From Dyella solisilvae (GTDB lineage: Bacteria; Pseudomonadota; Gammaproteobacteria; Xanthomonadales; Rhodanobacteraceae), in NCBI RefSeq assembly GCF_003351225.1, contig NZ_QQSY01000009.1:1-50051 (forward strand): DNA of 50,051 bases, given 5' to 3'. The position numbers and the translations under genes were made by a program. Numbering within the stretch: the first letter of the stretch is position 1; each line of letters begins with the position of its first letter. The notes below the pieces were generated by a model that did no database searches, had not been told where the DNA came from, and saw only the letters and a list, made by a program, of their open reading frames with translations. Shown piece by piece: positions 24,695 through 33,515 of this stretch.

Positions 24695-25848
24695 TGACCA
24701 GCCAGCTGACCGCCCTCATCAACGGACGCGTGCTCACCGACCACGGCCCGCGCGACGGGCTGGCGGTGCTGGTGCGCGGCGAGCGCATCGAGGCGATCAC
24801 CCACGCCAACGACGCGCGCGTGGCCGCCGCGCAGGCGCACGATCTGCAGGGCCGACTGTTGCTCCCCGGCTTTATCGACGTGCAGGTCAACGGCGGCGGC
24901 GGCGTGCTGTTCAACGCCGAACCCACGGTGGAGGCGCTGGCGACCATCAGCGTGGCGCACCGCAAGTACGGCACCACCGGCTTCCTGCCTACGCTGATCA
25001 CCGACACCGCCGAGGTGATGCAAAAGGCGCTCGACGCCGTCGATGCCGCCATCGAGCAGGGCGTACCTGGCGTGCTCGGCATCCACCTGGAAGGCCCGTT
25101 CCTCGCCACCGCGCGCAAGGGCATCCACGACGCCAGCCTGTTCCGCCTGCCCGACGCCGCGGACCTCGCCGCGATCACGCGCAACCGCCGCGGCGTGGTG
25201 ATGCTCACGCTGGCGGTGGAAGAAGTGCCGCTGGACACCATCCGCCAGCTCAGCGAAGCAGGCGTGCGGGTGGTGGCCGGCCATACCGCCGCCAACTACA
25301 ACACCACCCGCGCCGCGCTGGATGCGGGTGTATGCGGCTTCACCCACCTCTACAACGCGATGACCCCACTCGGCAGTCGCGAGCCGGGCGTGGTCGGCGC
25401 CGCGCTGGACGATCCGCACAGCTGGTGCGGCCTCATTGCTGATGGCCACCACGTGCATCCGGTGGCGCTGCGCGTGGCGATCGCCGCCAAGGCGCGCGGC
25501 AAGAGCGTGCTCGTCACCGACGCCATGCCGCCGGTGGGTTCGGACAATCCGGAATACGTGCTCAACGGCCAGACCATCATCGCCCGCGACGGCATTTGCC
25601 AGAGCGATGCGGGTGTTTTGGCTGGCTCCGCGCTGGACATGGCCACCGGTGTGCGCAATCTGGTGAACATGGTGGGCCTGCCGCTGGCGGAAGCCTCGCG
25701 CATGGCCAGCGCGTACCCCGCGGCATGGCTGGGACTGGATCGCACGCATGGCCGCCTGGTGGCGGGCCAGCAGGCCGACTTCGCGGTGGTGGATGAGGGG
25801 TTGGTGGTGGCGGAGACTTGGGTGGGTGGGGTGCGGTACGCGTACTGA
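24694..25848 (+). CDS. nagA: N-acetylglucosamine-6-phosphate deacetylase
   Basis: 384 residues of the amidohydrolase superfamily. DVQVNG at 62-67 replaces the usual HxH metal site as in proteobacterial NagA, with HLEGPF (131-136) holding the metal-ligand Glu133. GHTAAN and THLYNAM provide the two His ligands, and TDAMPP the catalytic Asp. It deacetylates GlcNAc-6-P to GlcN-6-P. Start overlaps the nagB-II stop by one base. It ends the right arm; a composite repeat begins 108 bp later. Confidence 0.94.
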   Translation: MTSQLTALINGRVLTDHGPRDGLAVLVRGERIEAITHANDARVAAAQAHDLQGRLLLPGFIDVQVNGGGGVLFNAEPTVEALATISVAHRKYGTTGFLPTLITDTAEVMQKALDAVDAAIEQGVPGVLGIHLEGPFLATARKGIHDASLFRLPDAADLAAITRNRRGVVMLTLAVEEVPLDTIRQLSEAGVRVVAGHTAANYNTTRAALDAGVCGFTHLYNAMTPLGSREPGVVGAALDDPHSWCGLIADGHHVHPVALRVAIAAKARGKSVLVTDAMPPVGSDNPEYVLNGQTIIARDGICQSDAGVLAGSALDMATGVRNLVNMVGLPLAEASRMASAYPAAWLGLDRTHGRLVAGQQADFAVVDEGLVVAETWVGGVRYAY

Positions 25849-25956
25849 GGTACGTGTGCAGACAGGAGTGTGTTGTCGTCGCTGAGAAAACAGGACACGC
25901 GCGGGGCGAGCAGAACGACGAGCGGACACTAGCCGTCTTCGTTTGACTTCCCTCAA

Positions 25957-26746
25957 CGTCATCCCAGCGAAGGCTGGGATCCAGTGCCTTCCGCCCTTAT
26001 TGACTGTGTCGCAACCGGGCTCGCCTGCGGCGGGCTTCCGTCGGCCTGCCGGCCACCGGGTCACTTTTCTTTGCTTGCTCAAAGAAAAGTAACCAAAAGA
26101 AAGAGCACCCCACTCGGCGCTGGCCGGGCCTGCGGCCCGCCCAGTTCGTGAGCGGCGGCCGGGCTTTTCGACCGGGCTCCTGCCCGGACGAAAAGGGATC
26201 GACATCCCTGTCGATCCCCTGCGGGCCTGAGCGTCCACCCCTCACCGCCTCACAGGGGATGGGGTGAAGGCTCGTGCCGCTGCGCGGCACATCGCATCGC
26301 CAAACCCAAGCGAGTCTTTGCATGAGCGCACCCCGTGCGCGAACGTGGAGGTCAACGCCAAAAGCGTTTCCTCACAAGGTGCGTTCCTCCGGAGACGATT
26401 CCGCTCTTGGCTCTTGCCTTCGGCTTTTGACCTCCCCTCCCCTATGGCGCGGCGGGCGGGTGGAGGAATAGCCCGAAGGGTGGCTCGCATGGATGCGAGC
26501 CAGTTTGTCGTCAGGGCAGGACGCCCTGTCGACAAACCCCGGAACCCGACCGCGAACCTGGAGGGCGTTAGCCCGGAAGGCGCGCCATCGGGGTGGCCTT
26601 TCTCTTGGTTACTTCTCTTTGGCCACGCAAAGAGAAGTAACCCGCTGCCCGGCAGGGCTGCGGAAGCCCGCCGCAGGCGAGCACGCTCGCACCACCCTCA
26701 AATCAAAAGCGAAAGTCACTGGATCCCAGCCTGCGCTGGGATGACG
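25957..26746. repeat. Composite repeat with 30-bp inverted ends, copy A
   Basis: 790 bp. The first 30 bp (25957-25986) and last 30 bp (26717-26746) are inverted copies with one mismatch; each contains the REP hairpin ATCCCAGC..GCTGGGAT. Inside are subterminal inverted GC modules (TCGCCTGCGGCGGGCTTCCG left, its complement right) and many stem-loops, such as 26065-26088, 26608-26641, 26482-26501 and 26504-26536. No transposase is present. Open frames in it are artefacts of the repeat. A second copy starts at 49447. Confidence 0.85.
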
Positions 26747-26836
26747 ATCTAGGAAGGCGTGCGCGAATCGCGAACGCAGCGCTCCGTCCCAACGCTGTGA
26801 CGAATCGCTGCGCGAAGTCCTGGAGCAACCACGCCC

Positions 26837-28561
26837 TCACTGATACACATGCAACCGATCAAAAATCCACGCGTGATACGACTTCACCAGCTCCGGCTGC
26901 GCACAGTCCGTGTACAGGCCATTGCAACGCGTGCGCAACGCGATCGCCGCCGAGAAGTACGGATCGGTCGGCAGGTCCGCCGCCTGCAGCACCATGCTGG
27001 GCAGCAGCGCGATGTCGAGCACCGGGTAGCGCGGCAGCGTCGCGCCCTGGAAGTTGCTCTTGATCATGTAGTAGGTGAGGTAATCCTTGTACGACTCCAG
27101 CCCGGCGGGCCAGGTGCGCGGCATCTCGCGGATCAGGCCGCTGAAGGATGGCTGGTGGTCGCCGAAGTGCACGATCACCGTGGGCTGCTCGCGGTCGAGG
27201 AAGTCGTGCTCGAGCCCGCGCAGCGCCACGTCGGAGTTGTGCAGGTTCGACAGGTAGGTGTTGAAGTTGACCGACTCGCGTGTCGGCAGCCCCTTGAGCA
27301 GGCCCTTGTTGAACGGCGCCGGCAGCTTCGAGATCGGGTCCGTGTCGTGCGGCCCGTGCTGGGCGAGGGTGAGGATCATGACGAAGACCGGCTGGCCCGG
27401 CTTCTTCACCTTGTCGTAGACGCGCTTGGCCGCGGCGAACATCTGCGCGTCGGTTTCCTCCCATTCCTCCAGGCCGAGCTGGCCAGCGTCATAGAACTGG
27501 TCGAAGCCGTACGCGGTGTATGCGTTGCGCCCGTTGAGGAAGGAGCCGTTGGTCGGATAGATCGCCACCGTCAGGTAGCCAAGGCGCTGCAGCTGGCGCG
27601 GCAGGCTGTCCTGCACGTGCGGCGCCAGCACGTAGGGCGCATACATGCCACCCGGGCCGAAGATGTCCTGCGGCATGCCGGTGAGCGTGGCGAACTCGCT
27701 TACCCACGTGCCGCCGCCGAAGGTGTGCACGCGCATCGGCCCGGTGGCGCGGGTGCGCGCGTCGGACTTGAACATGCCCACCCGGCACTCGGGAATATTG
27801 CACTGGGTGAAGTTGGCCGGGTTGAAGGTGCTCTCTTCCAGCACCTGCACGATATCCGGGTAGGTGTCAGGCGGACGCGGCATGGCCGCGGGTTCACCGG
27901 CCGCAGTGGCGCCCCATTCCTGTTCGGCCACCGCTTCGTCGCTGCGGTCGGGCAACTGGATGTCCGAGTCGCTGAAGTTGACGAAGAAGTTGGTGATCTG
28001 CGCGTCGTCGGACAGCTTCTCCCAGGTGTTGCGCGCATGCACTTCGGCGAACGGTCCGGTCGGCAGCAGGCACACCCAGAACGCCAGCGCCCACAACACC
28101 ACTCCGCCCACCCGGGTGAACACCGCGCGGCTGCGACTCAGGTGCGCCAGCAGTCGACGGTCCCAACGCCAGACGGCCCAGAGTGACAGCGGCGTCACCA
28201 CGCCGACCGCCAGCGACAGCATCCACAGGTGGGGATAGTGCCCCAGCGTCTCCACCAGGCTGCTGCGGGCGTAGTAGACGAAGTCCGACGGCATCAGCGG
28301 CGAATCGAGGTAGCGCAGCTTCATGACCGACAGGAAGTTGAGCCCGAGGAACAACCCGCCACTCACCACCAGCGCCGTGGCCGGCCGCGCGAAGGCGAAC
28401 AGCAGCATGCCGAACGCGCACACCATCAGGGCGATCACGAAGGCCTGCTGCAGCAACGCCGGCTCTCGCAGAGCCGTCATGCTCACGCAGAACAGGAAGA
28501 AGCCCGCGGCAAGCAGCCATGGCGCAGTCTTCCGCAGGAAGCGAAACGGTAATCGCGGCAT
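26837..28561 (-). CDS. LTA-synthase/OpgB-like phosphoglycerol transferase
   Basis: 574 residues. N-terminal membrane domain with about five helices (14-32, 38-57, 62-78, 112-131, 151-168), then a periplasmic sulfatase-fold domain ~230-560. The nucleophile Thr245 is in LEESTFNP, and metal-site residues include FGDHQPSF. The family transfers phosphoglycerol or phosphoethanolamine from lipids to glucans, teichoic-like polymers or lipid A; the substrate cannot be told here. The start at 28561 has only a weak ribosome site. Divergent from the nucleotidase gene. Confidence 0.8.
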   Translation of the reverse strand: MPRLPFRFLRKTAPWLLAAGFFLFCVSMTALREPALLQQAFVIALMVCAFGMLLFAFARPATALVVSGGLFLGLNFLSVMKLRYLDSPLMPSDFVYYARSSLVETLGHYPHLWMLSLAVGVVTPLSLWAVWRWDRRLLAHLSRSRAVFTRVGGVVLWALAFWVCLLPTGPFAEVHARNTWEKLSDDAQITNFFVNFSDSDIQLPDRSDEAVAEQEWGATAAGEPAAMPRPPDTYPDIVQVLEESTFNPANFTQCNIPECRVGMFKSDARTRATGPMRVHTFGGGTWVSEFATLTGMPQDIFGPGGMYAPYVLAPHVQDSLPRQLQRLGYLTVAIYPTNGSFLNGRNAYTAYGFDQFYDAGQLGLEEWEETDAQMFAAAKRVYDKVKKPGQPVFVMILTLAQHGPHDTDPISKLPAPFNKGLLKGLPTRESVNFNTYLSNLHNSDVALRGLEHDFLDREQPTVIVHFGDHQPSFSGLIREMPRTWPAGLESYKDYLTYYMIKSNFQGATLPRYPVLDIALLPSMVLQAADLPTDPYFSAAIALRTRCNGLYTDCAQPELVKSYHAWIFDRLHVYQ

Positions 28562-28755
28562 AAACGGTCAAGGCCCCCTGTTCGGCCCGGTGTCATCGGG
28601 TCGCAATTCTACGGTCTTGACAGCGTCATATGCACAACCGGCGGCAACGGCCAAATGGCGCTGCCATGCGGTTCAGCCACCGTTTCGCCGTTACTGAGAC
28701 GCGGTGATCTGCTAGGTTGCGCCGCTCCCCCCTCCCAGTACGGAACGCTTGCCCG

Positions 28756-30741
28756 ATGCCCCCTCGCTCCCGCTCCCTGGCCATGCTCACGGCCGCCATG
28801 CTGGCCGGCTGCGCCAGCCAGGCGCCCAGGCCCGCCGTCCTCCCTGACGGCAGCCATGCCCAGGTGGCCATCCTGGAAACCACGGACGTGCACGCCAACG
28901 TGCTCAGCTACGACTATTACAAGCAGCGCGATGACGACTCGATGGGCTACGAGCGCACCGCCACCCTGATCCGACGCGCGCGCCAGCAGTTCACCAACAG
29001 CTTCCTGTTCGACAGCGGCGACACCATCCAGGGCAGCGTGCTGGCCGACTACCAGGCCCAGGTCAAGCCGATCGCCTGCAGCGAGGAACTGGGCGTGTAC
29101 CGAGCCATGGACGCCATGGGCTACGACGGCGGCGCCCCCGGCAACCACGAGTTCAACTACGGCCTGGGCTTCCTCTCCCAGGTGACCGGCACGCCGATGA
29201 ACGTGGACGGCGGCCGCAGCGACCGCTGCGCCGGTCCGCATTTCCCGCTGGTGCTGTCCAACGTGTTCAGTGCCCGCGACGGCGCGCCGATCTTCAAGCC
29301 GTGGACGGTGGTGGAGAAGGACATCGCGGTTACCGCGCCGGATGGGGTCACCCGCCGGGTACCTCTGAGGGTCGGCATCATCGGCTTCACTCCGCCGCCG
29401 ATCCTGGAGTGGGACAAGCAGAACCTGGCCGGCAAGGTGACCGTCACCGGGGTGGTCGAGGCCGCGCAGAAATACCTGCCGGAATTGCAGGCGCAGCACC
29501 CGGACCTGGTGGTGGCCATCCTGCATGGCGGCCTCAGCACTGCCCCATACACCTCCGACATGGAGAACGGCGGCTGGCACCTGGCCGGCGTGCCGGGCAT
29601 CGACGTGGTGCTGCTGGGCCATTCGCATACCGAGTTCCCCGGCCCCCACTACCGGGGTCTGGCCGAGGTGGATGCCGATCGCGGCTTCGTGCGCGGCAAG
29701 CCGGCGGTGATGGGTGGCTTCTTCGGCAAGGACCTGGGCGTGATCGACCTGGACCTGGCGCGCCGCGACGGACGCTGGGTGGTCGACGCCGGGCAGACGC
29801 ACAGCGAAGTGCGTCCGATCTGTCCGACCAAGCATGACTGCGTGCCGGCGGACCCCGCGATCGCGCCGCTGGTGGCAGGGGCTCATGCCGCCGCCGTGGA
29901 CTACGTGAACACCCCGATCGGCGAAACCCGCGTGCGCATGAGCAGCTACTTCGCCGACGAGGGCAACATGAGCGCGCTGGCGCCGATCAACGCCGCACTG
30001 CGCGACTACGTGCAGACCGAGCTGCCGAAGCAGCGCCCGGAACTGGCCGGAGTGCCCGTGCTTTCCGCTGCAGCCGCCTTCCGCACCGGCTTCGGCGGCC
30101 CCGACGACTACACCGATGTCGCGCCCGGTCCACTCACCCTGCGCAGCGCGGCGGACCTGTACTTCTACCCGAACACCCTGGCTGCGGTGAAGGTCGACGG
30201 CGCCGGCCTCAAGGCGTGGCTGGAGAAATCGGCCGAGCGCTTCAACCGCATCGACCCGAACAAAGACGGCGAGCAGTGGCTGATCGACGACCACTATCCC
30301 GGCTTCAATTTCGACCAGATCCAGGGCGACATCAGCTACGAGATCGACCTGTCCCGCCCGGCCGGCCAGCGCATCAGCCAGCTCCGCTACCGGGGCAAGC
30401 CGGTGACCGCCGACCAGCCGTTCATCGTCGCCACCAACAACTACCGCGCCAGCGGCGGCGGCAACTTCCCGGGTCTGGACGGCAAGAACATCGTGCTGTC
30501 GGCGCCCGACGGCGCCCGCGAGATCCTCGCCCGGTGGCTGCAGAACAAGCACACCATTGATGCCAAGGACCTGCCCGAAACCTCCTGGCGCTTCGCCCCG
30601 CTCAAGACGCGTGGCGAGGTGGTCTTCAAGGGGGCGGCCGACAAGCAGACCGTGGCGAGCGAGACCGGGCTCACCCGCATCCGCCAGCTGAAGGACCACG
30701 GCGACGGCGCCGCCACCTACGCCATCGACTTGTCGCACTGA
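28756..30741 (+). CDS. Lipoprotein 5'-nucleotidase / cyclic phosphodiesterase family
   Basis: 661 residues. Lipobox LAGC (16-19) predicts a lipoprotein anchored at Cys19. N-terminal calcineurin-like metallophosphatase domain (~37-370) with DVH at 44-46, GNHEFNYG, HGG and GHSHTEFPG metal motifs. C-terminal 5'-nucleotidase domain (~400-600) with substrate-stacking aromatic residues. Closest in plan to CpdB (2',3'-cyclic nucleotide 2'-phosphodiesterase/3'-nucleotidase), which scavenges extracellular nucleotides. I used ATG 28756; the frame also opens at TTG 28717, but the lipoprotein signal fits the later start. Confidence 0.87.
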   Translation: MPPRSRSLAMLTAAMLAGCASQAPRPAVLPDGSHAQVAILETTDVHANVLSYDYYKQRDDDSMGYERTATLIRRARQQFTNSFLFDSGDTIQGSVLADYQAQVKPIACSEELGVYRAMDAMGYDGGAPGNHEFNYGLGFLSQVTGTPMNVDGGRSDRCAGPHFPLVLSNVFSARDGAPIFKPWTVVEKDIAVTAPDGVTRRVPLRVGIIGFTPPPILEWDKQNLAGKVTVTGVVEAAQKYLPELQAQHPDLVVAILHGGLSTAPYTSDMENGGWHLAGVPGIDVVLLGHSHTEFPGPHYRGLAEVDADRGFVRGKPAVMGGFFGKDLGVIDLDLARRDGRWVVDAGQTHSEVRPICPTKHDCVPADPAIAPLVAGAHAAAVDYVNTPIGETRVRMSSYFADEGNMSALAPINAALRDYVQTELPKQRPELAGVPVLSAAAAFRTGFGGPDDYTDVAPGPLTLRSAADLYFYPNTLAAVKVDGAGLKAWLEKSAERFNRIDPNKDGEQWLIDDHYPGFNFDQIQGDISYEIDLSRPAGQRISQLRYRGKPVTADQPFIVATNNYRASGGGNFPGLDGKNIVLSAPDGAREILARWLQNKHTIDAKDLPETSWRFAPLKTRGEVVFKGAADKQTVASETGLTRIRQLKDHGDGAATYAIDLSH

Positions 30742-30805
30742 CAATCCCGGCAAACCCGGCGCGGCGGCCTGGACTCCACCGCGCCACATCATCCGGAACT
30801 CCTGC

Positions 30806-31039
30806 ATGCAGAAAGAACGCACATATTGGTTTCCCGCCAAACGGGTCGGTTGGGGCTGGGGCCTTCCCACTACCTGGCAGGGCGCACTGGTGCTGGTTGC
30901 CTTCGTCGTACTGATGGCGGTGGGCATGCCCCTGCTGCGCACGAGCGGCCTGCAACTGCCCTATGTCGCGCTCCTGCTCGCGCTGCTGCTGACGGTGTGC
31001 TGGCTGAAGGGCGAACCGCAGCGGCGTGGGCGCGACTGA
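30806..31039 (+). CDS. Small two-helix membrane protein
   Basis: 77 residues. An aromatic N-terminus (YWFPAKRVGWGWGLPTTWQG) is followed by two hydrophobic helices (~26-44 and ~51-66) and a basic tail. The start is ATG 30806 and the frame ends 21 bp before the shared operator of the threonine operon. Small proteins of this plan with the YWFPAK..GWGWG opening seem to be conserved in related bacteria (recollection, not checked). Function unknown. Confidence 0.65.
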   Translation: MQKERTYWFPAKRVGWGWGLPTTWQGALVLVAFVVLMAVGMPLLRTSGLQLPYVALLLALLLTVCWLKGEPQRRGRD

Positions 31040-31059
31040 GGGCGCCTGTCCATGGCAGG

Positions 31060-31077
31060 TGGACGTTTGGACGTCCA
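31060..31077. promoter_or_regulatory. Shared operator-like site upstream of thr operon
   Basis: TGGACGTTTGGACGTCCA: two 8-bp units (TGGACGTT, TGGACGTC) that also read as an 18-bp imperfect palindrome. It ends 32 bp before the -35. A near-identical site is at 36319-36336, upstream of the leu/ilv operon. Confidence 0.6.
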
Positions 31078-31109
31078 GACCCACCGCCGAAAAGTTTCAA
31101 ACGTACCTG

Positions 31110-31139
31110 TTGACTGCACTGCAGCAATCCACCTAAGGT
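31110..31139 (+). promoter_or_regulatory. Threonine operon promoter
   Basis: TTGACT (31110-31115), 18-bp spacer, TAAGGT (31134-31139). The leader ATG begins 7 nt after the -10, the expected transcription start, so the mRNA is predicted to be leaderless. Confidence 0.7.
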
Positions 31140-31146
31140 CAGGTCC

Positions 31147-31299
31147 ATGTCGCTCATCGCCACGCCAGCACGCATGTATTCCGCACCGGTGAACACCGGG
31201 CGCGTGCCGCTGCATACGAGCGTCATCACCATCTCCGCCATGACCACCACCACGACCACTATTACCACTGGGTCGGGGTGGGAGTCCGTGCGCGAATAA
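31147..31299 (+). CDS. thrL: Threonine operon leader peptide
   Basis: 50 codons. Residues 27-41 read ITISAMTTTTTTITT: 9 Thr and 3 Ile in 15 codons, followed by GSG, much like the E. coli thrL product (ITTGNGAG end). A hairpin follows 14 nt after the stop, and the codon 44-46 region (GGGTGGG, 31276-31282) can pair with the hairpin's 5' arm (CCCGCCC, 31318-31324). Stalling at Thr/Ile codons would therefore favour antitermination. The AAGG before the ATG lies inside the -10 element and is probably not transcribed. Alternative in-frame starts are ATG 31174 and ATG 31240; the latter leaves a 19-residue peptide. Confidence 0.85.
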   Translation: MSLIATPARMYSAPVNTGRVPLHTSVITISAMTTTTTTITTGSGWESVRE

Positions 31300-31313
31300 G
31301 TCACTAACGCAAA

Positions 31314-31340
31314 CGGCCCCGCCCTCGAAGAGGCGGGCCG
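31314..31340 (+). terminator. thr attenuator hairpin
   Basis: CGGCCCCGCCCTC and GAGGCGGGCCG form a GC-rich stem with two bulged C. The downstream bases GTGCATTCTCC lack a U-run, so termination efficiency may be modest or factor-assisted. It lies between the leader peptide and hom. Confidence 0.7.
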
Positions 31341-31392
31341 GTGCATTCTCCGACTCCCCTCCGCGAGCACGGGCCCCGAACTGGAGGCCACC

Positions 31393-32541
31393 GTGAATCT
31401 TGCCGTATCGCCATCGCTAGACCAGCCGTCGCTGCCGCCACATGCCGTGGCGCTGCCGACGGTCACCGCACGCCAGCGCGTGCTTGCCGTGGGCCTGATC
31501 GGCCCGGGCCGTGTCGGCAGCGCCCTGCTCGACCAGCTGCGCGCGGCGCGGCCGCGCCTGGCGCGTGGCGGGCTCGATCTGCGGCTGTGCGGCGTCGCCG
31601 CGAGTCGGCGCATGTGGCTGGATGCCGACGATCCCGAGCTCAACGGGCGCTTCGGCGGCGCGCAGACCTGGCGCCCCAGCAATCTCGACGAATTCGTCGC
31701 CCACGTGCGCGGCGACGGCAGCCGCCACGCCATGCTGATCGACTGCAGCGCCAGTGATGCAGTGGCTTCGCGCTATGCCGAGTGGCTGGCCGCGGGCCTC
31801 CATGTGGTGACGCCCAACAAGCAGGCCGGCAGCGGCTCCCTGTCGCGCCTGCAGGCTATCCGCGCCGCCAGCCGTACCGGCGCGCGCTTCCGCTACGAGG
31901 CCACGGTGTGTGCGGGCCTGCCAGTGGTGCAGACGCTGCGCGACCTGCTCGACACGGGTGACGAACTGCTCGCGGTGGAAGGCATGTTCTCCGGCACCCT
32001 GGCCTGGCTGTGTCATCGGTACGACGGCAGCCGGCCGTTCTCCGCGCTGGTGCGCGAGGCGCATGCGCTGGGCTATACCGAACCCGATCCGCGCGACGAT
32101 CTTTCCGGCATGGACGTGGCGCGCAAGCTGGTGATCCTGGCGCGCGAGGCGGGCTGGTCGCTGTCGCTGGACGACGTGGCGGTGCAAAGCCTGGTGCCCA
32201 AGACGCTGGCCTCGCTGTCGGCGGAGGAAGCGATGGAACAGCTCCAGAGTCTCGACGCGCCGATGAGCGCCCATCTGGCGCGGGCCCAGATACAGGGTTG
32301 CGTGCTGCGCCACGTGGCCAGCCTCGACGCCAAGGGCCATGCCAGCGTGCGCCTGGCCATACTGCCGGCGGCGCATCCGTTCGCGCATTCGCGGCTGACC
32401 GACAACATCGTGCAGTTCACCACCCACCGCTATCGCGACAACCCGATGCTGGTGCAGGGGCCTGGCGCCGGTCCGGAGGTGACGGCGGCAGGGGTTTTCG
32501 GCGATCTTCTGCGCATTGCCGAATCGCTGGAGGTGCGCTGA
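31393..32541 (+). CDS. hom: Homoserine dehydrogenase (no aspartokinase domain)
   Basis: 382 residues. Nucleotide-binding GPGRVG at 37-42, homoserine dehydrogenase domain ~170-375 with [18 protein letters not shown] and [10 protein letters not shown]. It resembles the C-terminal half of bifunctional ThrA but has no aspartokinase or ACT domain in front. It makes homoserine from aspartate semialdehyde, the branch point for threonine and methionine. GTG start at 31393 with GGAGG at 6-nt spacing. The stop and thrB start overlap by one base (TGATG). Expression should be governed by the leader peptide upstream. Confidence 0.92.
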   Translation: MNLAVSPSLDQPSLPPHAVALPTVTARQRVLAVGLIGPGRVGSALLDQLRAARPRLARGGLDLRLCGVAASRRMWLDADDPELNGRFGGAQTWRPSNLDEFVAHVRGDGSRHAMLIDCSASDAVASRYAEWLAAGLHVVTPNKQAGSGSLSRLQAIRAASRTGARFRYEATVCAGLPVVQTLRDLLDTGDELLAVEGMFSGTLAWLCHRYDGSRPFSALVREAHALGYTEPDPRDDLSGMDVARKLVILAREAGWSLSLDDVAVQSLVPKTLASLSAEEAMEQLQSLDAPMSAHLARAQIQGCVLRHVASLDAKGHASVRLAILPAAHPFAHSRLTDNIVQFTTHRYRDNPMLVQGPGAGPEVTAAGVFGDLLRIAESLEVR

Positions 32542-33515
32542 TGAACGCGCAACTGTCCGAACCCATGATCTCATCGCAGCGCGCGCTGAGCGCGCAAGCC
32601 ATGGCTTTTGCCAGCGTTGGCAACGTCGCGGTGGGCTTCGACATCCTTGGCCACAGCGTGGCGGGCGCCGGCGACCGCGCCGTGGTGCGCCGCATTGACG
32701 AGCCTACGGTGCGCATCGCCGCCATCCACGGCAGCTCGCACGAGCTCCCCATGGACGCGGCCCGCAACACCGCCGGCGCCGCCCTGCTGTCGCTGCGTCG
32801 CGCTCTGGGCCTGCAGCACGGCTTCGAGGTGGAGCTGCACAAGGGCATCGCGCTGGGCTCCGGCATGGGAGGCTCGGCGGCCTCGTGCGTGGCGGCGCTG
32901 GTGGCCGCCAATGCACTGCTGGAACGTCCGCTGCCGCGCGAGGCGCTGTACAGCTTCGCGCTCGACGGCGAGACCGTCGCCAGCGGCAGCCGCCATGGCG
33001 ACAACCTTGGCCCGATGCTGCTGGGCGGCCTGGTGCTGGCCACGCGCGATCGACTGCTGCGCCTGCCGGTCCCGGAAGCCTGGCATTGCGCCCTGGTGCA
33101 TCCGCACGTGGTGCTGGAAACCCGCCGTTCGCGCGCCGTGCTGGCGGACGGCTTCGCCCTGTCCGAGGTGGTGGCGCAACACGCCAATCTTGCGCTGGTG
33201 CTTACCGGCTGCCATCGCGGCGATGCCACGCTGGTGCGCGAGGGCCTCAAGGACGTACTGGTCGAACCCCGCCGTGCCCCGCTGGTCCCGGGGTTCTCAC
33301 GAGTGAAACAGGCGGCGCTGGATAATGCCGCCATGGGCGCCAGTATCTCCGGCGGCGGTCCCAGCGTGTTTGGCTGGTACGAGCGGCGCGAGGACGCCGA
33401 ACGCGCCGCCAGCGCGATGGCCGCGGCTTTCGCCGAGGAAGGTATCGCCAGTGACACGCTGGTCTCCCCCATCAATGGGCCGGCCGCGACGCTGGTCGAC
33501 GAGGAAGTGGAATGA
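32541..33515 (+). CDS. thrB: Homoserine kinase
   Basis: 324 residues of the GHMP kinase family. ATP loop [15 protein letters not shown] at ~98-112, N-terminal [16 protein letters not shown], and C-terminal [12 protein letters not shown] as the third GHMP motif. It phosphorylates homoserine for ThrC. The start overlaps the hom stop by one base and the end overlaps thrC by four, so the three genes are tightly coupled. Confidence 0.93.
   Translation: MNAQLSEPMISSQRALSAQAMAFASVGNVAVGFDILGHSVAGAGDRAVVRRIDEPTVRIAAIHGSSHELPMDAARNTAGAALLSLRRALGLQHGFEVELHKGIALGSGMGGSAASCVAALVAANALLERPLPREALYSFALDGETVASGSRHGDNLGPMLLGGLVLATRDRLLRLPVPEAWHCALVHPHVVLETRRSRAVLADGFALSEVVAQHANLALVLTGCHRGDATLVREGLKDVLVEPRRAPLVPGFSRVKQAALDNAAMGASISGGGPSVFGWYERREDAERAASAMAAAFAEEGIASDTLVSPINGPAATLVDEEVE

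Noticed and set aside
25996-26745. Open reading frames inside the composite repeat (several of 60-160 codons on both strands)
   Set aside because: They recur in the second copy in different frames, are built from stem-loop sequence, and have no domain or ribosome site. They are translation of the repeat.
31060-31077. Firm assignment of the shared operator to MetJ
   Set aside because: The units match AGACGTCT at only 6 of 8 positions, and I know of no MetJ in this order that I could cite with confidence. Kept as an unassigned shared site.
31135-31138. AAGG as the ribosome binding site of the thr leader peptide
   Set aside because: It lies inside the -10 element and upstream of the predicted transcription start, so it is unlikely to be in the mRNA.
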